A stretch of 24,825 nt of DNA, from contig NW_013652122.1 of the NCBI RefSeq assembly GCF_000499385.1, forward strand, positions 52,501 through 77,325, in the 5' to 3' direction. Shown here in pieces: positions 18,606-24,825 of this stretch (its first letter is position 1; each line of letters starts with the position of its first letter). Source of the stretch: Eimeria necatrix. Taxonomy: Eukaryota > Apicomplexa > Conoidasida > Eucoccidiorida > Eimeriidae. Under the pieces are notes generated by a model. That model ran no database searches. It had not been told where the DNA came from and saw only the letters and a program-made list of their open reading frames with translations. The position numbers and the translations under genes were made by a program.

Positions 18606-18935
18606 CTCCGGCAGGAGGTGGTGCAGCAGCAGGCAGCAGCACACAGCAGCAGCAGCAAACAGCAGCAGGCAGCAGCACACAGCAGCAGGCAGTTGTAGGC
18701 CACAGCAGCCAGCAGCGAGTAGCAGCTCACTGCAGCACGCAGCGACACACGGCAGCAAGCAGCAGCGCACAGCGGCAAGTAGGAAAGAGCAGCAAGCCGC
18801 AGCACACAGCAGCAAGCAGCAGCACACAGCAACAGGCAATAGAGGGCAGCAGCAAACAGCAGCAGACTTCAGCAAATATAAGCACACAGCAGCAGCAGCT
18901 AGAACACAGCAGCAGGCAGCGCACAGCGTCAGCAG
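18606..18935. repeat. CAGCAGGCAGCAGCACACAG imperfect minisatellite
   Basis: Irregular copies of a 20-24 bp unit built from GGCAGCAGCACACAGCAGCA, with units altered to AAGCAGCAGCGCACAGC and similar. It is distinct from the pure CAG runs because CAC/ACA and GGC interruptions recur at regular spacing. Confidence 0.75.
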
Positions 18936-19038
18936 ACTCTCTACATCATTTCTTGCTGCAGCAAGCAGCAGCAGTTGCTGCCCCAGCAGCAGCAGGCAGC
19001 AGGAGCAGCGGCAGCAGGAGCAGCAGCAGCAATGGGCA

Positions 19039-20549
19039 ATGTCTCTTTTCAAGGGCCTTATAAACCGTGGGATGTTCCCACGTTCTGGGGAAAGCAGCAC
19101 ATATGACTTTGTCTCTTTTCCCCAGCAAATTGTTATTCCGTTGCTGCACAGCAGCAGCAGCAGCAGCAGCAGCAGCGGGGGCAAGGCCAAGGGCATATCT
19201 GCGGTTCTTTTTCCGGTGAAAGAGCAGCACCAGCTGCTGCAGGTGCTAGCCACGCAGCGCTCGCTGCTGAAGCTGCTCAGCAGCAAACTGCCGGGGGAGC
19301 AGCAGCAGCAGCAGCAACAGCGGCAGCAGCAGCACCGGCAAAGACGCCAGCAAAAGCCCCATGACGGGCAGCAGCAGCCGCAGCAACACCAAGGTGCAGA
19401 CCCGCAGCAGCAGGAGCTCGACCAGCAGGAGGAGCTGCAGCAGCGAAAACGGCAGCAGCAGCAGCAGCAGCAGGAACTGGTAAATGCCCTGGTGGATGAG
19501 GCGCTGCAGCAGCTCTACTATGTGCAAAGTGAAGCAGCAGAAAGGCTGCGGAGGCAGCTCAACCAAGACACAGACTGGAGCGGTTACTGCTGCAGCAGCA
19601 GCTGCTGCTGCTGCTGCGTGCTTGTCTCGGGGCAGAAACCAGTAGAAGAAAAGGGGTGCTGCACTTGCTCTCACTGTGCGCCCCCAGCAGCAGCAGCAGC
19701 AGCTGCTGCTGCTGCAGCATCAGCACAACCAGACTCTAGCGGCAAACGGGAGAGCAGCAATGCAGTGAGCGACGCCCCCGCCGCTGCCGCTGCAGCAGCA
19801 GCAGCAGCAGCAGCGGAGGCGCCACCAGCTGCCTCTTTTTCGGGTGCTGCTGCTTCCCCGGTGCTGCTGCGGACGGCCCGTGCTGCTCTCGGGTCGCTGC
19901 GGTCAGCAGCAGCAGCAGCTTGCTGCCCCTTTCTTCTTATTTATGCCCATGGCAATGGCAGCGACCTAAGAGATGTGCTGCCGCTGCTGCAGCAGACACA
20001 AAGCAAAACAGGTGCTGCAGTCTTGGCCTTCGACTACCCTGGATATGGCCTTTCCCAAGGTTTGCTGCTGCTGCTGTTGTTGCATCTTTTGCTTGTTGCT
20101 GCTGCTGCTTGTATTGTGAATGCCGGCTTGTCGCTGCAGCTACTGCTGCCGCTTTGCTGCTGCTGCCGTTTTGCTGCTGCTGCCGTTTTGCCACTGCTGC
20201 CGTTTTGCTGCTGCTGCTGCTGCATGGAAGTGGCTGAAGAGGGGCTTGCGCAGCAGCAGCGAACAGCAGCAAAAGCAGCAGCAAGAGCAGCAACAACGCG
20301 TCTGGGGTTTGCGCGCAGGAAGAGCCAGTGAAGAGTCTGTTGATATTTGCCTGCAGTCAGTGCTGTCATTTGTGCTGCTGCACTTGCGGTGGCCAGCAGC
20401 AAGAGTTGTTTTGTGGGGCTGCAGCATCGGGGCAGGGCCTGTGACTCGTGCTGCTGCAGCATTTAGTGCTGCTTTTCGGCAGCAGCAAAAGCACCAGCAT
20501 GCGCGCTGCAGCAGGCTGCAGCGCCAACTGCTCCAAATTGCACACAAGC

Positions 20550-20583
<34 letters not shown>

Positions 20584-20660
20584 CAGCGAGCATCATGGCT
20601 GCGAACTGCTGCGGCCCTGTCTTTTTTTTCCCATTCTCGGCAGCAACTTATGCGCATCTT

Positions 20661-20691
<31 letters not shown>

Positions 20692-20783
20692 CATCGTGCC
20701 GCCCAGCACCGCGACCCCTGAGGCTGTAGTTGCTGCGCAGGTAGCTGCAGCAGCAATGACGAATTGTTCGGGGGCCTGGCGCA

Positions 20784-20819
<36 letters not shown>

Positions 20820-23800
20820 GCAGGTGCTGGAGCGGGGGCGGCTCCGTGAATTTGTACAATCTGGGGGGCATCGTGTTGCAGTGTCCGTACACCTCGATTC
20901 GCGCAGCAGCAAAAAGTTTTGTTCCAGCAGCAGCAGCATCTCTTGTGGTGCCGCGGAGTGTTTGGCCAGTTGCTGCTGACCTCAGCAGCCCCAACTTCTG
21001 CTGCAGCTGCCTCTTCCTGCATGGGAAGCAAGACGAGCTGTTTTGCTGGGAGCAGACATGGGAAATGCAGCAGCAGCTGCAGCAGCACCTGGAACGGATA
21101 CAAAACAGCGCAACCAGCAGCAGCAGCAGCAGCAGCAGCAGCCGCAGCAGCAGCAGCAACAGCTGCGGCACTTACGACGACTTGACCCAGCCACATGCGT
21201 CTTACAATGGCAGAAGAGGCAGCAGGCAGCGGTGCAGCAGCAACTGCAGCGACAGAGGTAGTGGCAGCAGCTGCAGTCTTCCTGTTTTCAACGCAGCCCC
21301 AAGCAGCAGCAGCAGCAGCAGCAGCAACAGTTGCAGCTACATGGACAATTCTGAATATTCCCCCTACTTCTGTCTTGGCTGGTACCCACCTGCTGCTTCT
21401 CATTGTGTCTTTGATTGGGGCAGAGATCTGCTGCTGCCAATCTCGGCCTTCTTAAAGAAGGCGCATGCAGGTCTGCTGCTGCAGCTTGCTGCTGCACTTG
21501 TGCCGCTGCTGCAGTTACACGGAGACGACACCGCAGCTGCAGCAGCTGCAGCAGAAGCAGCAGCTCCGGGAGACTGGTGTAGCACCGCCCTTCTGCTGCT
21601 TCCCGACAGAGACAGGTTGCTGCTGCTGCAAGAGACGCTTCTTGGCGACTCTGCTGCTGCAGTTTCAGCAGCAACCGCAGCAGCAGCGCAGGCGAAGACA
21701 GAAACAGCAGCAACAGGAAGAGCTGCTTGCGGCTATTTGTCTCAGTGCCTGCGGAGTGCAGCACTGAGCAGCACTTCGTTTGTGCTGTTTGCTTCCGACG
21801 CATTTGCTGCTGCCTGGACGGAGGCCGTGAACTATCACTGCCCACTCCTTGAGCAGCAGCAGCAGGAGCAGCAGCAGCAGCAACAGCAGCAGCAATATGT
21901 TGGGAAGAGCGAGCCTCAGGGTGCCGCTCGCAGCAGCCAACGGCAAAATCTGAAGAGGCGGCTTCCGCTGCTGCTGCAGCAGCATGTCGACACTTGGGGT
22001 TTACCAGCAGCAGCAGCAGCTTCGGCTGCTGCGAGGCAGCAGCTGCTGCTGATTGGTGCTGCGCTGCGTCTGTTCGCTCCTCACCAGCTTTCCGGCCTTC
22101 AAATCCAGCAGCAACTTTTGGAGCGCTGCCCGCTGCAGCAACAGCAGCACACAGCAGCAGCAGCAGCAGCGGCACCGCTGCTGCGTGTCACTCCGCTTTT
22201 GTCTGCTGCAGCACAGTATCTGATGGCAGAGTCTTCTGTGAGCCCCCTGAGTCCTGCTGCAGCAACTGAATTCAGCAGCAGCGGCTGCACGTCAGCAGCA
22301 GCAGCAGCAGCAGGAGGCTGGCTGCAAGAGGGCACCAGCCAGGGGCCACTCTCTGCGGGGTCAGAGACGGAAGAAGAGACAGACACAGATGAAGGGGATG
22401 AAGCAGCAGCAGCAGCAGCAAATGTTGTTTTGCCTGGAGACATGCTGCATGGCCTGCCGTGCAGCAGCAGCAGAGGCAGCAGCAACAGGTGCTCGCATGC
22501 CCTCTCGTTTCACCAGCACGAAGTGAGGTGGCTGCAGCGGCAGCAGCTGCAGCAGATGCTACATCGACAGCAGCAGCACCAAATGTTGCAGCGGCTGCAG
22601 CTGCAGCAAATGGCACAGCGGCGGCACCACCATCAGGTACATCAGCATGTGCTGCATCAGGAGCAGCAGCAGCAGCAGCAGCAGCAGCACCTGCTGCGGC
22701 GCATGCAAACTGCCTACCCGCTGCCTCCCCCAGTCCCACATAATTGGATTTACGGGTCCCCATATGCATCATTTGCAGAGAGGCGGCGACTTGCTATGGA
22801 AGCAGCAGCAGCAGCGTCCAGTGCCGCCGCTGCTGCTGCTGCTGCAGCTGCTGCAGCGGCGTCGCTGCCTCTGTTCGGGTCCGTGGATGGGCTCATGCGC
22901 CTCGTCAGCGACCGCTTTGTAGAGTTCCTGTCGCTGGTGCTGCAGACTGCGGTGCAGCGAGGCCTCGTAGAGGAAATGAGGGAGCTGCTGCTGCAGCAGC
23001 AGCAGCAGCAGCAGCAGCCGTATTCCCGGCAACAGCAGCAGCAGGCAGACGTCATGCTGCCTCAAATACTTGGCTTTATTAAGAGGCTTTATGCTGTTTT
23101 GCAGCCCTCGCTAACTCTTGAGGCCCTCTTCGTGAGAGAGTCGAGGCAGCAGTCGCAGCAACAGCAACCCGAGCAGCAGCAGCAGCAGCAGCACAAAGAG
23201 CCTTCTGCGGCGAAATATGTTCTTAACAGCATTTTTGTCTGTGGCATTCGGCTGTGCCTTATTGACATCGCCTCGCTACCCTCGCACAGCAGCAGGTACA
23301 GCAGCAGCTGCAGCAACGGCAGCAGCAGCAGCAGAGGCGAGGTCTCATCTAGCAGCAACACGGTAAACAGCAGCGGAAAACAAGATGCTGCGCCTATTGG
23401 AGGGGTACTATATGCTGAGGCCGTACCTCTAGCTGCTGCTGCTTGTGCTGCTGCTTCGGCGCGGCCCCGCCTTTTTCAAACCAGCAGTAACAGCAGCAGC
23501 AGCAGCGGAGGCGAAGGCTCCACAGGGACTCCTGAGACGCTGCTGCTGCCGCTGTTTGCTGCTCCGATGCCAAGCATGCAGCTGGCAGCTCGGTGGCTGT
23601 TGGGGTGTCTGTTCAACTCTGCAGCAGATGAGCCCAAGTCCAACAGCAGCCCGTGCTCTGCGCTGCAGCTGCAGCAGCTGCAGCAGCAGGAGCAACTGCA
23701 GCAGGAAGTGGCGAACGAGTTTGCTGCTGAGCACGTAAAGGACCTCAAAAGCCTCTCCAACCTGCCAAACTTTGCTGCGCTTGCGGCGCTGCGCCCAGCT

Positions 23801-24741
23801 TCTCTCGGCCAGCTGCTGCCGCTGCACGGAAACTGCATGCATTCAGCAGCAGCGGCAGCAGCAGCAGCAGCTGCTGCTGCTGCTGTTCCTGCGACGTCCG
23901 CACACGCAAACTGCAGCTTTTTTCCCTTTGGGTGGGATCAACTGCTGCTGCTCCTCTTTGGCTGCCGCCCGCCACAGCATGTCCGGCTGCTCTTTGGGGG
24001 CAGTATGCAACTGCAGCAGCAGCGGCAGCAGCAGCAACTGCCCAGGTTGTTTGCTCTTCAGGCAAGTGAAGCAGCTGCAGCAGCAGCAATGCGAGGCCGA
24101 ATCGTGTCGAATGTGTCTCAGCACAATGCTTCAGCAGGCTTGAAGTTACCGGGGGAGTTTAGTCACTTGCTGGGCCTGCAGCAAGCAGCAGCAGCGGCTG
24201 CTGCTGCTGCAGCATCGCATCTTATGCACTGCAGCACGCAGCTGATGATACCCCTTTCTGCCCCAGCAGACCCAGCCTTTTTCCCTGCTGCTGCAGCAAA
24301 TGCTTCTACAGAAGCGGCGCGTCATGCTTCGCGCGTATCAGATGTAGCTGCTGCTTTTAATCGGGCCGAAGCAGCAGCTGCTGCAGCAGCTGCTGCATCT
24401 GCTGCCTGCAGCAGCAGGAAGACGCCGCAGCCACAAGGCGACCTCGCTGTCACTGGGACTCCGCGGGAGCCAAGCTCATTAGCAGCAGGAGCTGCCTGTG
24501 CGGCAGCAGCAGCAGCTGCTGCGGACTCGACTGCAGCAGCAGCTGCTGCAGCAGCTGGTGATGCTGCGGAGCCCACAGGGGCTCCTGCTGGCCCAGCCGA
24601 AGGTGCTGAGGTGCATTCGATTCCTGCTGCAAAGCCCGCAGCAGCAACAGCAGAAGCAGCAGCTGAAGCGAACCCCTCAACACCTGCCACAGAACAAGAC
24701 CCGAATCGAGGTTGCAGCATTCCGGCTGTGGGCGCCGAACA

Positions 24742-24798
<57 letters not shown>

Positions 24799-24825
24799 GC
24801 AGCAGCAGCAGCAGCAGCAGCAGCA
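19039..24825 (+). CDS. ABHD17-like alpha/beta serine hydrolase with giant C-terminal extension, 3' end outside window
   Basis: ABHD17-type hydrolases are membrane-associated thioesterases that remove palmitate from proteins; that substrate is family inference. Exon 1 is 19039-20059 and exon 2 runs from 20319 to past the window, at least 1,842 residues in all. FLLIYAHGNGSDL (oxyanion HGN, 19927-19965) and FDYPGYGLSQ end exon 1. Splicing (phase 1) gives G-RASEESVDICLQS, matching GRPSExN of ABHD17. Exon 2 then has VVLWGCSIGAGP with nucleophile Ser at 20423, GGIVLQCPYTSIRAAAKSF, CLFLHGKQDELF with Asp at 21032, and PPAASHCVFDW with a candidate His at 21401. Ser and Asp are about 203 residues apart, stretched by Gln/Ala/Ser inserts. 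From about 21470 the same frame stays open for 3.35 kb with no domain I know; it includes an acidic EEETDTDEGDE patch and long unique blocks between homopolymers. The start could differ: an overlapping ATG at 19032 gives MGNVSFQGP in another frame. Unseen introns or a second gene in the 3' part are possible. Confidence 0.88.
20060..20318 (+). other. Hydrolase intron between GYGLSQG and the nucleophile motif (259 bp)
   Basis: The donor is CCCAAG|GTTTGC at 20060 and the acceptor is TTTGCGCGCAG ending at 20318. Both are phase 1 and join the hydrolase motif GYGLSQG-RASEES without loss. The body is dominated by sense-strand CTG and a TTTTGCTGCTGCTGCCG repeat at about 20147-20220, switching to CAG only in the last 70 bp. 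Confidence 0.88.
24739..24825. repeat. CAG run at the window end, inside the hydrolase frame
   Basis: A nearly pure CAG block with single AAG and CGG changes, read as poly-Gln in the hydrolase frame. The window ends within it, so its true length is unknown. Confidence 0.95.

Larger units (their letters stand above)
17456..19031. other. Divergent spacer between PP2C and the hydrolase
   Basis: About 1.6 kb separating two head-to-head genes, so it should contain both promoters and any untranslated first exons. It holds CAG runs at 17750-17775, 18278-18303 and 18412-18441, a minisatellite at 18606-18935 and several short open frames. The plus frame 17728-18030 begins at a non-ATG codon. A plus frame with no ATG, from about 18540 to 19067, reads DDTEGNNNGETIAGTAAPPA and then Ser/Gln repeats; it may be a 5' exon but has no defined start. 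Confidence 0.4.

Noticed and set aside
18531..19286. 251-codon Cys/Leu-rich minus-strand ORF
   Set aside because: Opposite strand of the CAG-type minisatellite and of the hydrolase 5' exon; no motif.
1..24825. CRISPR array, tRNA or rRNA genes
   Set aside because: The tandem repeats have no unique equal-length spacers, and no tRNA A/B boxes or rRNA core sequences were recognised on reading. A tRNAscan run would settle tRNAs.

Overview
The window reads as nuclear DNA of a coccidian apicomplexan, most likely an Eimeria species. The reasons are very dense CAG/CTG triplet runs giving homopolymeric Gln, Ala, Ser or Leu tracts inside genes, interstitial telomere-like AAACCCT/TTTAGGG repeats far from any chromosome end, intron-split genes, and broken AT-rich stretches between them. 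This matches the repeat-rich segments known from chicken Eimeria genomes. The genus call is inference from this texture; no species can be named.

Three genes can be identified by protein motifs, all split by introns. (1) Minus strand, 1328 to 800: the 5' part of eIF6 (ribosome anti-association factor). Its first coding exon is only 10 nt, and the first intron carries seven telomere-like repeats ending just before the 3' splice site. The gene continues beyond position 1. (2) Minus strand, about 17455 to 13471: a PP2C-family (PPM) Ser/Thr phosphatase with NEDR, FDGH, GDCR, SRSFGDFD, LASDGLWD and DDTTC motifs, swollen by homopolymer insertions. (3) Plus strand, 19039 to beyond 24825: an ABHD17-like alpha/beta serine hydrolase whose Ser-Asp-His triad is recoverable only after removing a 259-bp intron. 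It is followed in the same frame by more than 1,100 further residues. A fourth, unrecognised gene is likely at 6699-8159 (plus).

Layout: 1-1.33 kb eIF6; 1.33-2.4 kb its upstream flank; 2.4-3.3 kb a TTTAGATC-type minisatellite; 3.3-6.4 kb mixed triplet runs, unique DNA and GGGGCCCC blocks; 6.4-8.2 kb the orphan Ala/Gln/Ser-rich gene; 8.2-9.6 kb ambiguous triplet-rich DNA; 9.6-12.9 kb an AT-rich, gene-poor interval with telomere-like, octamer-like and TTTAAATATATA arrays; 13.4-17.5 kb PP2C; 17.5-19.0 kb the divergent spacer; 19.0 kb to the end the hydrolase. PP2C and the hydrolase are head-to-head. There is no operon-like organisation; one gene (eIF6) is housekeeping and two (phosphatase, probable depalmitoylase-type hydrolase) belong to signalling families.

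The most notable pattern is that triplet orientation follows splicing. Coding exons carry CAG on the sense strand, while the three introns that contain triplets carry mainly CTG on the sense strand. Repeats (CTG runs, AGGGTTT runs) also occupy the place where the branch point and polypyrimidine tract should be. A recurrent palindromic motif around TGTACGTACA is scattered through the window and once forms a perfect 17-bp hairpin.
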